Shown one piece after another: positions 16,240-24,057 of a stretch of 64,000 nucleotides of DNA (its first letter is position 1; every line of letters begins with the position of its first letter). The DNA comes from Rummeliibacillus pycnus_B. Lineage in GTDB: Bacteria; Bacillota; Bacilli; Bacillales_A; Planococcaceae. A program made the translations under genes and the position numbers. The notes beneath the pieces were generated by a model that saw only the letters and a program-made list of their open reading frames with translations, was not told where the DNA came from and did no database searches. The stretch is from positions 124,001 to 188,000 of the forward strand of contig NZ_JBCMNM010000012.1 of assembly GCF_050459865.1 (NCBI RefSeq), read 5' to 3'.

Positions 16240-16725
16240 TTATCTAAAACACTGATAATGTAATATATTACGTCTATTTACTACACGGAAACTCCATCTT
16301 CTATTTCGGCTACTCCAGCGATAACCAAATATTTGATCCCTTGTTACTGCGATTGGGAAAAACCAAAAATTAGCTCCATCGAATGTCCAGATATACGTAT
16401 TAGAGAATAAGCAAGAGTGTATGCCAGTAGACCCTTGTTGTTGCCATGTAGGCATAAATGGTATTGCTTCTGGCGGTGCTGCTGTTGGCATTTGACCTGA
16501 TGGTGGGCCTCCTCCCGGGAATCCTGATGGTGGGCCTCCCGGGAATCCTGATGGTGGACCTCCTGGGAATCCTGATGGTGGACCTCCTGGGAATCCTGAT
16601 GGTGGACCTCCCGGGAATCCTGATGGTGGGCCTCCCGGGAATCCTGATGGTGGGCCTCCTGGGAATCCTGGTGGTGTTCCCATTGGTGGGAAGTTCTGTC
16701 CTCCTGGAAATTGTGGTAAATTCAT
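16240..16725 (-). CDS. Collagen-like Gly/Pro repeat protein with conserved carboxyl domain
   Basis: A 161-residue protein. After MNLPQFPGGQNFPP come six tandem copies of the octamer GGPPSGFP (24-bp repeats in DNA). The carboxyl 75 residues form a different domain with CLFSNTYIWTFDGANFWFFP and GYRWSSRNRRWSFRVV, a module found at the end of Bacillus proline/glycine-rich proteins of probable spore or cell-surface location. No signal peptide is seen. AGGAGG seven bases before ATG 16725 sets the start; an open frame extends 20 codons upstream. The repeats differ mainly by synonymous changes, so the number of units may vary among strains. Confidence 0.75.
   Translation of the reverse strand: MNLPQFPGGQNFPPMGTPPGFPGGPPSGFPGGPPSGFPGGPPSGFPGGPPSGFPGGPPSGFPGGPPSGFPGGGPPSGQMPTAAPPEAIPFMPTWQQQGSTGIHSCLFSNTYIWTFDGANFWFFPIAVTRDQIFGYRWSSRNRRWSFRVVNRRNILHYQCFR
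16572..16675. repeat. 24-bp tandem repeat inside the collagen-like gene
   Basis: Units built on GGGAATCCTGATGGTGG-[AG]CCTCC recur about six times between roughly 16517 and 16675 with CCC/CCT third-base changes, encoding GGPPSGFP. The end units are less regular. Confidence 0.8.
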
Positions 16726-16828
16726 TTGAAATCCTCCTTTCTTCATAACGTAATATATGAAGAAATAGATTTTTGCCCTCAACAATAGCCCGCTTTATTA
16801 ACGAATATTAAATGAAATTTTCTAAATA

Positions 16829-16945
16829 CTATCCTCCCCTATCCCTATCACGTACTGTTAAAAACTTAATAATAGCAGTTCCTGTCACTATGCCAAACTT
16901 TACTACTTGCCCTATTAATATTTTGATTAGCGTCACAAGAAACAT
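16829..16945 (-). CDS. Possible 38-residue hydrophobic peptide
   Basis: From ATG 16945 a short frame reads MFLVTLIKILIGQVVKFGIV followed by TGTAIIKFL and TVRDRDRGG: one amphipathic membrane helix and a charged tail. The ribosome site (AGGCG) is weak and far. I list it only because the composition resembles genuine small membrane peptides; it could be chance. Confidence 0.25.
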   Translation of the reverse strand: MFLVTLIKILIGQVVKFGIVTGTAIIKFLTVRDRDRGG

Positions 16946-17051
16946 GAAAAGGCAACGCCTACATGTACAAAGTCAGTGTGTTATTCGAACACTAATAGCT
17001 GTGTAGGTTCTATGAAAAAAAGTTGATAAGATCATTGAGATTAATAAAATG

Positions 17052-17089
17052 GCCAATAAATATTGAGTGAGTGCTCAATATTTATTGGC
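17052..17089. terminator. 16-bp perfect inverted repeat (terminator of trx operon)
   Basis: GCCAATAAATATTGAG, six-base loop, CTCAATATTTATTGGC. It lies 17 bases after the thioredoxin stop; on the minus strand CATTTTATTA follows. The T-run is weak but the stem is perfect. Confidence 0.6.
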
Positions 17090-17105
17090 TCCAGGCAAGG
17101 ATTTT

Positions 17106-17447
17106 CTATCCTTGTTTTCCACTTGCTTCTACAATTTGATCAAGAAACTGTTCAACCTCTTCCTGACTTTTTCCAAGTTTACTTACAAAGCGGTTCAGTT
17201 CCTTCCCTTCTTGAAAAACAATAAAGCTCGGGATTCCGTACACATCCAGCTTCTCTAATACCTCTGGAAAATCTTCTCGATTTACTGCAATTATGTCTAC
17301 TTTTTCTTTATACGCTTCTTCCAAGATGGGCATAAATAAATCGGTATGCTGACAGTCTGGGCAATATTCGGCATAGAATTTGGCCATAACTGGTTTTGTT
17401 GATAAAATCGCCTCTTCAAACTCTTGTTTTGTTTTAATCTCTTTCAT
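17106..17447 (-). CDS. Thioredoxin-family protein with CPDC active site
   Basis: A 113-residue thioredoxin fold. The redox motif is CPDC at residues 29-32 (AEYCPDCQHTD), not the CGPC of housekeeping thioredoxin; the cis-proline loop is GIPSFIVF. It should reduce disulfides using electrons from the reductase encoded 13 bases upstream, with which it forms an operon. A sigma-54 promoter lies in front of that operon, linking it to the sulfur-amino-acid genes that follow. Likely targets are cystine or an oxidised enzyme of that pathway (inference). Confidence 0.85.
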   Translation of the reverse strand: MKEIKTKQEFEEAILSTKPVMAKFYAEYCPDCQHTDLFMPILEEAYKEKVDIIAVNREDFPEVLEKLDVYGIPSFIVFQEGKELNRFVSKLGKSQEEVEQFLDQIVEASGKQG

Positions 17448-17460
17448 ATTAAAACCCTCC

Positions 17461-18426
17461 CTATATTTGGTTATTTATGATAGATTGATTGTTTTCACTA
17501 CATAATTCAATAGCATCAAGATATTTTTCACAATCCAGAGCAGCCATACACCCACTTCCTGCTGCCGTAATGGCTTGGCGGTATTTATGATCTTGAACAT
17601 CCCCACAGGCAAAAACACCTGGAATATTCGTTTCGGTTGTACCAGGATTCACCTTGATATATCCCAAATCGTCCGTTTTGATTTGATTGTCTAAAAACGC
17701 TGTGTTCGGTTTATGGCCGATGGTAACGAAAACCCCATCTGTTTCCAGAACTTCCACTTTTCCCGTTTCGCTGTTTTTTACTTTCAAACCAGTAACGTGT
17801 CGATCCCCTGCAATCACTTCTTCAGGAATAGAATTTAATCTCCACGTAATTTTTGGATTCTTTTTGGCACGATCTTGCATAATTTGGGAAGCACGAAGCT
17901 CCTTTCGGCGGTGGACAACCCGAACCTCCGAAGCAAACTTCGTTAAAAAATTTGCCTCTTCCATAGCAGAATCTCCGCCACCAACAACGATAATTTTCTT
18001 TCCTTTAAAGAAAAATCCATCGCATGTTGCACAGGTGCTTACCCCACGTCCAATATTTTCTCTTTCCCCTGGAATCTCCAAAAGTTTCGCCGAAGCTCCC
18101 GTTGAAATGATTAAAGATTGCGTTTTAAGCTCCCCTATTCCTTCCACCGTTAAAGTAAAAGGGTTATCGGATAAGTCGACTTTTTTTACCCAGCCTCTTT
18201 TAAACTTTGCTCCAAAAACCTCAGCTTGCTTTCGCATGTTCTGCATCAACTCTCGTCCCAAAATCCCTTCTGGAAAACCAGGGAAATTCTCGACATCTGT
18301 TGTCAATGTCAATTGCCCCCCTGGTTCAGGCCCTTCAATAACTAAAGGACTTATGTTTGCACGTGCTAAATAGATGGCTGCGGTTAACCCAGCAGGCCCA
18401 GTCCCTAGAATAACGGCTTTATACAT
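17461..18426 (-). CDS. trxB: Thioredoxin-disulfide reductase (TrxB-type)
   Basis: A 321-residue flavoprotein. FAD site GTGPAGLTAAIYLARAN at the start, redox-active CATC in GVSTCATCDGFFF near residue 135, NADPH-binding GGGDSAMEEANFL with the HRRKELRAS basic patch, and the closing GVFACGDVQDHKYRQAITAA. It passes electrons from NADPH through FAD to thioredoxin. ATG 18426 is used (AAAGGAGG six bases upstream). As it is paired with a CPDC thioredoxin and driven by sigma-54, this is probably an additional, pathway-specific copy and not the housekeeping enzyme. Confidence 0.9.
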   Translation of the reverse strand: MYKAVILGTGPAGLTAAIYLARANISPLVIEGPEPGGQLTLTTDVENFPGFPEGILGRELMQNMRKQAEVFGAKFKRGWVKKVDLSDNPFTLTVEGIGELKTQSLIISTGASAKLLEIPGERENIGRGVSTCATCDGFFFKGKKIIVVGGGDSAMEEANFLTKFASEVRVVHRRKELRASQIMQDRAKKNPKITWRLNSIPEEVIAGDRHVTGLKVKNSETGKVEVLETDGVFVTIGHKPNTAFLDNQIKTDDLGYIKVNPGTTETNIPGVFACGDVQDHKYRQAITAAGSGCMAALDCEKYLDAIELCSENNQSIINNQI

Positions 18427-18462
18427 CACTTACCTCCTTTTCTCTTAGTCATAAATATATAT

Positions 18463-18480
18463 TTGCAATATTCGTGCCAA
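18463..18480 (-). promoter_or_regulatory. Sigma-54 promoter of trxB-trx
   Basis: Minus-strand TTGGCACGAATATTGCAAA, a perfect -24 (GG)/-12 (GC) element with correct spacing, about 40 bases before the trxB start. Confidence 0.85.
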
Positions 18481-18830
18481 TCTTTAATTCCTTGTAAAAT
18501 CACTATTTTTTCTGCCTCTTATAGGTTCATCATTCCTATTTCCTATCACGTTTGAGAAAAATTTCTTCAAGACTAAGAAAACATGTACCCACTCAAATTT
18601 CAAAACGTTTGATTAAAAGCCAAGAAAGTTTAAAAGGAAAGAAACAAGATAGTTGTTGTAACTACTTGAACAATAATTAGGAATTTATTTAATTCTTTCT
18701 AGGTAAAACAATATAAACTTCTTTACATGGAGCTACTTAAATGAGGATTTTTTTGAAAATTAATAAGTCATTATTTTGGAGAGTTATGAAAGAGTTTGAA
18801 TGAGGCTAAATATTTAATTATTCCAAAGGA

Positions 18831-18948
18831 GGTTACATATCAAGATGTGACAGCCCTTCGCACAATCGAACCTGCCCCCCTATCCTTTACACTGGTCACC
18901 GATCGGATAGTAAACAGGTTTCTTCATATGAAAAGGCGATTCCTATAA
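18831..18948 (+). other. GC-richer patch with strong ribosome site
   Basis: AAAGGAGG at 18830 is followed by a GTG at 18847 and 33 open codons (VTALRTIEPAPLSFTLVTDR and further) up to 18948. Base composition is clearly richer in G+C than the flanks. It may be a fragment of a mobile element; I cannot name it. The rest of 18481-18830 shows no gene. Confidence 0.3.
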
Positions 18949-18968
18949 ATGTTATCAGGAATCGCCTA
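18933..18968 (-). terminator. Terminator of the ridA-patB-nhaC operon
   Basis: AGGCGATTCCT and AGGAATCGCCT form an 11-bp stem; on the minus strand a TTTTC tract follows. It lies 19 bases after the nhaC stop. Confidence 0.7.
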
Positions 18969-18986
18969 TATAAAAACTCTCATTAC

Positions 18987-20486
18987 TTAGATTGCTTTAG
19001 GTGTTATTTCAACATCCTCAAGCTTCTCATGCTTCTCAGGCTTTTCATGCTTCTCAGGCTTTAACTTCTTTATTGCAAATCCAGTGGCACCATAAACTAA
19101 ATCGAATAATGGGACAAAGAAGGCTAGGAAGACATATGGGAAATAGGCATATGGTGATACCCCCAACATCTGAGAACAATAGATTGCGTTAGAATTCCAC
19201 GGAATAACTGGTGCTCCCATCGTACCAACATCCTCGATATTACGCGAAAGATTTTCTGGTGCCAAATTATTATTTTTAAAGACATTTTTCATAAGTGAAC
19301 CCGCTACAATTGCAGTTAATAACATCGATGAGCCAATCATATTTGTGATTAATGCGATTAACATTGTAGCTAGTGTTATTCTAAAAGTAGAGCCGTGGGT
19401 TCGTTGGACTAATGGCTCCACTAAAGAACTCAAAATCCCAGATTGCTCCAGCATTCCCGTTACACACATGGCTAAAAGGACAACAAGAAATGAGCTCATT
19501 AAACTGTAGAGCCCGCCTCTGCTTAGAATGGGGTCAACTAACGTACTGCCGCTTTTAATCACAAATCCATTGGTCATGATATCAAACATTTTTGTTAAAT
19601 TATATCCCTGAGTAAAAACAGCGACTGCCATGCCGCTAAACACTCCCATTAATAGCGAGAGAATAGATGGAATACCCTTTATGAGCATCACTAGTACAAC
19701 CAGAAGAGGAATCAATGAAATCCAGGATAAATTGAAATGCTTTGATATTACACCAGTGATTTGTTGAATCTCCTCCATATTCGATCCGTTTTTTCCATAC
19801 TTTAAGCCTAACATGATAAATATAATTGCTGTTAGAATATACGCCGGGACAGTTGACCATAACATATGTTTTACGTGTGACATTACATTAGAGCCGGCAA
19901 CCGTAGCTGCTAAAATTGTACTATCAGACAATGGCGACAACTTATCTCCGAAGAAGGAACCACAAATAATGGCACCTGCTGTCATTGCTTGGGGAACTCC
20001 AAGTGCATTACCCACTGTCATTAAAGCTAAACCCACTGTACCCAATGTCCCCCATGAGGTTCCGGTTGCAAGGGATGTCGCTGATGTAAGGAGCAAGGCC
20101 GTGATTAAAAAGTATTGCGGCGAAATGAATTCTAAGCCCCAATACATAATATAAGGGATTGTACCAGAAGCCATCCAGGTAGCAATCATGACGCCAACTA
20201 CTAAAATAATCGTATTCGGCTCAAAAGATTGTTTCCCCGACTCCCAAGCCATATTTTGAACCTCATTATATTTGTATCCCAGTTTCATTACAAGCAATGC
20301 CACGACAATCCATAACAACAAGAACATTAATTCTAGGGATGCACCAAAAGCAAGTGTTCCCGTAAGCAGCAATCCGAAAAAGATTAAAACAGAAATCACT
20401 GCATATTTAAATGACACCGGAAATTTATAAGATTTTTCTTCCCATTCAGAAGGTGCTTTTCCCTGATTTTCAGGTTTGTTCCCCAT
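18987..20486 (-). CDS. NhaC-type Na+/H+ antiporter family transporter
   Basis: A 499-residue membrane protein with about 11-12 helices. Seen are TSATSLATGTSWGTLGTVG, GAIICGSFFGDKLSPLSDST and the MGAPVIPWNSNAIY block, all typical of the NhaC/MleN group. The tail contains a small PEKHEK repeat. Members exchange sodium for protons or couple sodium to organic acids. Position as last gene of the ridA-patB operon (28 bases after patB) suggests it may move a sulfur amino acid or product, or restore sodium after its uptake; that is inference. ATG 20486 with GAGG eight bases upstream. Confidence 0.85.
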   Translation of the reverse strand: MGNKPENQGKAPSEWEEKSYKFPVSFKYAVISVLIFFGLLLTGTLAFGASLELMFLLLWIVVALLVMKLGYKYNEVQNMAWESGKQSFEPNTIILVVGVMIATWMASGTIPYIMYWGLEFISPQYFLITALLLTSATSLATGTSWGTLGTVGLALMTVGNALGVPQAMTAGAIICGSFFGDKLSPLSDSTILAATVAGSNVMSHVKHMLWSTVPAYILTAIIFIMLGLKYGKNGSNMEEIQQITGVISKHFNLSWISLIPLLVVLVMLIKGIPSILSLLMGVFSGMAVAVFTQGYNLTKMFDIMTNGFVIKSGSTLVDPILSRGGLYSLMSSFLVVLLAMCVTGMLEQSGILSSLVEPLVQRTHGSTFRITLATMLIALITNMIGSSMLLTAIVAGSLMKNVFKNNNLAPENLSRNIEDVGTMGAPVIPWNSNAIYCSQMLGVSPYAYFPYVFLAFFVPLFDLVYGATGFAIKKLKPEKHEKPEKHEKLEDVEITPKAI

Positions 20487-20514
20487 ACGCAAAACCTCAC
20501 AGTTCAATTAGTTT

Positions 20515-21690
20515 TTAAAAACCATTTTTGTCATAGTTTAACTTAATCTGTTTCAATGCGCGCTCTAGTAAAGACCTTGTACAAGCAATATTTACTCTTA
20601 CAAAGTTCCCACTATCTTTTCCATATGAACTCCCATCATTGACTCTAACCCCTGCGTCTGTAAAAAATTCAGCCAATTCCGTACCGGTGAGGCCCAGCCC
20701 ATCACAGTCAATCCATAACAAATAGGAACAATCAGGATGCTGAACTTTTAACTTCGGTAAATGTTTATGGATATAATCAATCGAAAAATCAATATTGCTT
20801 CGTAAATAAGCATTTAATTCATCCACATAATAATCGCATTTATTATAAGCAGTGATTAAAGCCTCGACTCCTAAATAGTTATAATCAAAGTGATATTTTG
20901 CGTAAATATCATCAAATGCTTTCTTCATATTTTTATTTTTTATAATTACATAAGCACTAAAAAAAGATGCTAGATTAAAGGTTTTACTTGGGGAGTTCAT
21001 CACTACAACATGTTGATCCTCTTCCTCACAAATCTCTAAAAAGGAGTGAAAAGGGAGCTCTTTATGAATCATGCCGCTATGAATTTCATCACTGATTATC
21101 ATCACGTTATTCCTGCGACATAAATCATACATTTTCTTCATTTCCTCTATTGTCCATACCCTCCCAATTGGATTGGCAGGATTACATACAAGGAGTATTT
21201 TCACATCGGGCATCTTTAGTTTGGCTTCTAAATCTTCAAAATCAATCTGATAACCATCTCCATCGTGGTAAATTAATCGATTATCGATTGCTTTTCTATT
21301 AAAATTCTCAATTACCTTTTTAAAGGTGGCATAGACAGGAGGCTGTATCACTACTTTGTCTCCCGGATTGGTATAAGCATCTAAAAACATCCATAACGCC
21401 CCTGTCATTAATCCAGGCGCATAACTAATTTCGTCTTTTCTTATATCAATTTTATGATGGCGGCCATACCAACCTTTAATAGCATCAGTAAATCGATCAC
21501 TAGGAAAATATCCATAACCAAATACGCCAAAATCCACCTTTTCCTTTACAGCATCTAATACTTCACGTGGTGCCTTGTAATCGGTATCGGCAATGCCCAG
21601 CGGAATTAATTTGCCGCCTTTCCCTTCATTGTCCCATTTATCAGAATCAGAACCTATTCGATTAATCGTTTCATCAAAGTTGTGAATCAT
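20515..21690 (-). CDS. patB: PatB/MalY-type PLP C-S lyase (copy 1)
   Basis: A 391-residue fold-type I PLP enzyme. Landmarks are GIADTDYKAP, the FGYGYFPSD loop, NPANPIGRVW, SDEIHSGMI and the cofactor lysine in SPSKTF near residue 235; the tail VRVNIACTRSLLERAL is typical. PatB/MalY enzymes cleave C-S bonds of cystathionine or cysteine to pyruvate or homocysteine, ammonia and sulfide through a 2-aminoacrylate intermediate. In MalY/PatB the usual motif is MWVADMDF, here LGIADTDY, so substrate preference may differ from copy 2. Lies between ridA and nhaC in one operon. Confidence 0.85.
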   Translation of the reverse strand: MIHNFDETINRIGSDSDKWDNEGKGGKLIPLGIADTDYKAPREVLDAVKEKVDFGVFGYGYFPSDRFTDAIKGWYGRHHKIDIRKDEISYAPGLMTGALWMFLDAYTNPGDKVVIQPPVYATFKKVIENFNRKAIDNRLIYHDGDGYQIDFEDLEAKLKMPDVKILLVCNPANPIGRVWTIEEMKKMYDLCRRNNVMIISDEIHSGMIHKELPFHSFLEICEEEDQHVVVMNSPSKTFNLASFFSAYVIIKNKNMKKAFDDIYAKYHFDYNYLGVEALITAYNKCDYYVDELNAYLRSNIDFSIDYIHKHLPKLKVQHPDCSYLLWIDCDGLGLTGTELAEFFTDAGVRVNDGSSYGKDSGNFVRVNIACTRSLLERALKQIKLNYDKNGF

Positions 21691-21748
21691 GCATATCCCT
21701 CATTTTCCTAAAAATCGTATTGAATACGCTTACATTTCAAGTAGGCCA

Positions 21749-22114
21749 TTATTTTTCCATTACCGCAACAACTTCTATTTCAACTAAGGCGTTTTTAGGA
21801 AGTTTTTCAACCGCAACAGCTGTTCTTGCAGGATAGGGAAAACTAAAAAATTCTTTATATACTTCATTCATGGCATTGAAATCATTCATATCATTTAGAA
21901 AAACGGTTGTTTTTAATATATCATCCATCGACGTGCCATTTTCTTTGAGAATTGCTTTTACATTTAATAGAGATTGTCTTGTTTGATCTTCAATTTTATT
22001 GCTGGGAAATTCGTTTGTTTCTGGGTCAATTGGAAGCTGCCCAGACGTATAAATCATATTACTTATTTTTCGGTATACCGAATAAGGACCAATCGCTTCA
22101 GGGTATTTTTCCAT
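21749..22114 (-). CDS. RidA-family 2-iminoacid/enamine deaminase
   Basis: A 121-residue YjgF/YER057c/UK114 trimer-type protein: EKYPEAIGPYSVYRK, MIYTSGQLPIDPET, the TTVFLNDMNDFNAMNEVY helix, PARTAVAVEKLPKNALVEIE with the catalytic Arg in ARTAV. RidA hydrolyses reactive 2-aminoacrylate and related imines to 2-oxo acids. That is exactly the by-product of the C-S lyase encoded next, so the operon order makes sense. ATG 22114 has AAGGAG ten bases upstream; the GTG three codons earlier is too close. Confidence 0.9.
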   Translation of the reverse strand: MEKYPEAIGPYSVYRKISNMIYTSGQLPIDPETNEFPSNKIEDQTRQSLLNVKAILKENGTSMDDILKTTVFLNDMNDFNAMNEVYKEFFSFPYPARTAVAVEKLPKNALVEIEVVAVMEK

Positions 22115-22140
22115 TAAAAACACACTCCTTAATAATTTTT

Positions 22141-22166
22141 TATTATCATGATAATATTATAATATT
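22141..22166. promoter_or_regulatory. Overlapping palindromes in the ridA/regulator intergenic region
   Basis: TATTATCATGATAATA (22141-22156) and AATATTATAATATT (22153-22166) are both perfect palindromes, 27-50 bases upstream of ridA. They are good candidates for the binding site of the divergent YheO-type regulator. The remaining 22170-22440 is very AT-rich with no gene and no sigma-54 element that I can find. Confidence 0.45.
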
Positions 22167-22449
22167 CTGACAATACAATTACAATAAAATTTTATAATGT
22201 TGAGAAAATTTTTTAAATTATATGTATATCTTAAATGATTTGGAGAAAATATAGCTATAATCACCGAACTATACTATTATTCATATAAGAATCCCCGGTA
22301 TTATTTTATTGAATATCATTCTTCATCTGGAAAATTCATTTAAATATTGTTAAGCTTGTAAGATAAATAGATTTAGTTTCATACCTGTTTCCTTTTGATT
22401 TTTTAAGGACAATTATACAAATCGATTATTGTTAATGAGGAGTAATAAT

Positions 22450-23163
22450 ATGAATAAAAAAGTTAATAAAAAGGAAATTATTGATCACTATAAAAAACTG
22501 GTGGAATTTTTGGGTAAAGTCCTTGGAGAAAACTATGAAGTGATTTTACACATTATTGAGAAAGGCAATTCTTATGTTGGAGCTATCGCTAATAATCATA
22601 TTAGCGGCCGAACAGTCAATGCGCCATTAACAGGACTTGCTCTTAAAATGATGAAAGACAAAACATATCTAGATAAGGACTATGTAACAAACTATAGAGG
22701 GTTTACAAAATTAGGTGCAGAAATTCGAGGTTCTACTTATTTTATCAAAGATGAAAATAATGAATTAATTGGAATGCTTTGTATCAATTTTGATTCTAGT
22801 AAACATAAGAAAATTACCAATGATATTTTAGATTTAGTTCAAACTCAACTAAACATGATTAGCCCAATAGTAGATGAAACAGCTATTTCAAATAAAGAAG
22901 AAATAGAAGAACTCCATGATCATGAAATTATCGAATATTTTTCAGACTCTATTAAAGAGGTTGTACACTCAATCGTCGACCCATCACTTTTAAATCCAAA
23001 CATTGCCCTAAAGCAGGAGCAAAAAATAGAGATCATAAAACAGTTATACAAAAAGGGAATATTCCAGTTAAAAGGTGCCGTATCCGAAGTCGCTGAGTTA
23101 CTGAATATATCTGAACCTAGTGTATACAGATATTTAAAAATGATTGATAAGGATAAAAAGTGA
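22450..23163 (+). CDS. YheO/DauR-type PAS-HTH transcriptional regulator
   Basis: A 237-residue regulator. Residues 10-125 form a YheO-like PAS domain (DHYKKLVEFLGKVLGENYEV, YRGFTKLGAEIRGSTYFIKD). Residues 185-235 are a helix-turn-helix of the HTH_22 type (KGAVSEVAELLNISEPSVYR followed by YLKMI). Members such as DauR control D-amino-acid genes. It diverges from ridA-patB-nhaC, with 335 bases between, so it most likely controls that operon. GAGGAG upstream of ATG 22450 fixes the start; the frame is open seven codons earlier. Confidence 0.8.
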   Translation: MNKKVNKKEIIDHYKKLVEFLGKVLGENYEVILHIIEKGNSYVGAIANNHISGRTVNAPLTGLALKMMKDKTYLDKDYVTNYRGFTKLGAEIRGSTYFIKDENNELIGMLCINFDSSKHKKITNDILDLVQTQLNMISPIVDETAISNKEEIEELHDHEIIEYFSDSIKEVVHSIVDPSLLNPNIALKQEQKIEIIKQLYKKGIFQLKGAVSEVAELLNISEPSVYRYLKMIDKDKK

Positions 23164-23266
23164 ATAAGTAAATGATTTGGGGCATTACATGAGCATTGAA
23201 AAAAAACGTTTGATAGAGACTTCAAAGAAATTTGATACTTTGTCAGTTCAAACTAAAATTAACGTT

Positions 23267-23294
23267 AAAACGACAGCAAAATCGCTGTCGTTTT
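23267..23294. terminator. Terminator of the YheO-type regulator gene
   Basis: AAAACGACAGC and GCTGTCGTTTT, perfect 11-bp stem with six-base loop, about 100 bases after the stop. Confidence 0.65.
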
Positions 23295-23447
23295 CTAGTA
23301 TCATTCGAAGGCTATTTGTGATGTTTACTTCCCCTTTTACGGATAAAAAACCGAAAGGAATCATTGTTTTTTATCTTGACCACTATGTTCATGAGTCCGG
23401 AACGTCTATGTGACAGACCGGACCACACTATCACAATTTAATTGATT

Positions 23448-24029
23448 CTAAGCAGGTGAGTATTCAACCTGCTTTTCTTCTGCAAGATATAGTCCTTCTT
23501 CGTCTAAAGGAGAGAATACCCGAAATTTTCTCAATTGCTTTCCATAAACATGTATCGTAATAGCAGGTTGATCGCCTACCCCTTCAAGGATATGACAGTC
23601 TGCGGGAGGCAATAACTTTCCTGTATTCTGCTCGTTTACAACGATGGAATCCGTATGCTGTAACTTAACAATTTTCCCCCCTGATAATTCCTCTAATCGT
23701 ATATAATTCGTCACTTTAACCTGTCCCGCGACAACTCCTTCTACTCCCCATGTTTCATCATGATCATGAAGAGTGGTCTTCTGGCCGGGCTTCCAGACTA
23801 GTGCGATCACTTCGAAGCGATCCTCTGGATCACAATACAGCGGATGCCGAGAGTATCCCTCATCACTTGGTCTTCTTTTCTCAGCAGGAAGCCATGATTG
23901 GGATTGAATTAATTTACCAATTAACTTTTCCGCTTCTACAACACATTCGTTTTCATTCTGACTCTGTTCCACCATAACCGTCATATCATGAACAAAATTT
24001 TTGAAATCATATTCATTCGTGTAATCCAT
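23448..24029 (-). CDS. Cysteine dioxygenase family cupin
   Basis: A 193-residue cupin. The iron ligands are seen in TTLHDHDETWGVEGVVAGQ (His-x-His) and in LLPPADCHILEG (third His). The RFRVF end also matches cysteine dioxygenases. The reaction is cysteine plus oxygen to cysteine sulfinate, or the same on a related thiol such as 3-mercaptopropionate. It follows patB copy 2 by 28 bases and shares its sigma-54 promoter, so cysteine would be split either to sulfide or to sulfinate. A hairpin (GCAGGT/ACCTGC) overlaps its last codons. Confidence 0.85.
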   Translation of the reverse strand: MDYTNEYDFKNFVHDMTVMVEQSQNENECVVEAEKLIGKLIQSQSWLPAEKRRPSDEGYSRHPLYCDPEDRFEVIALVWKPGQKTTLHDHDETWGVEGVVAGQVKVTNYIRLEELSGGKIVKLQHTDSIVVNEQNTGKLLPPADCHILEGVGDQPAITIHVYGKQLRKFRVFSPLDEEGLYLAEEKQVEYSPA

Positions 24030-24057
24030 CCTAATTCCTCCTCAATATTCTGATGCT

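Noticed and set aside
16500..16680. Regular 24-bp repeats that could suggest a CRISPR array
   Set aside because: They are inside an open frame, have no unique spacers and encode a Gly-Pro repeat.
23177..23413. Open frame of 78 codons after the YheO-type regulator
   Set aside because: It runs through a terminator hairpin and has no plausible domain.
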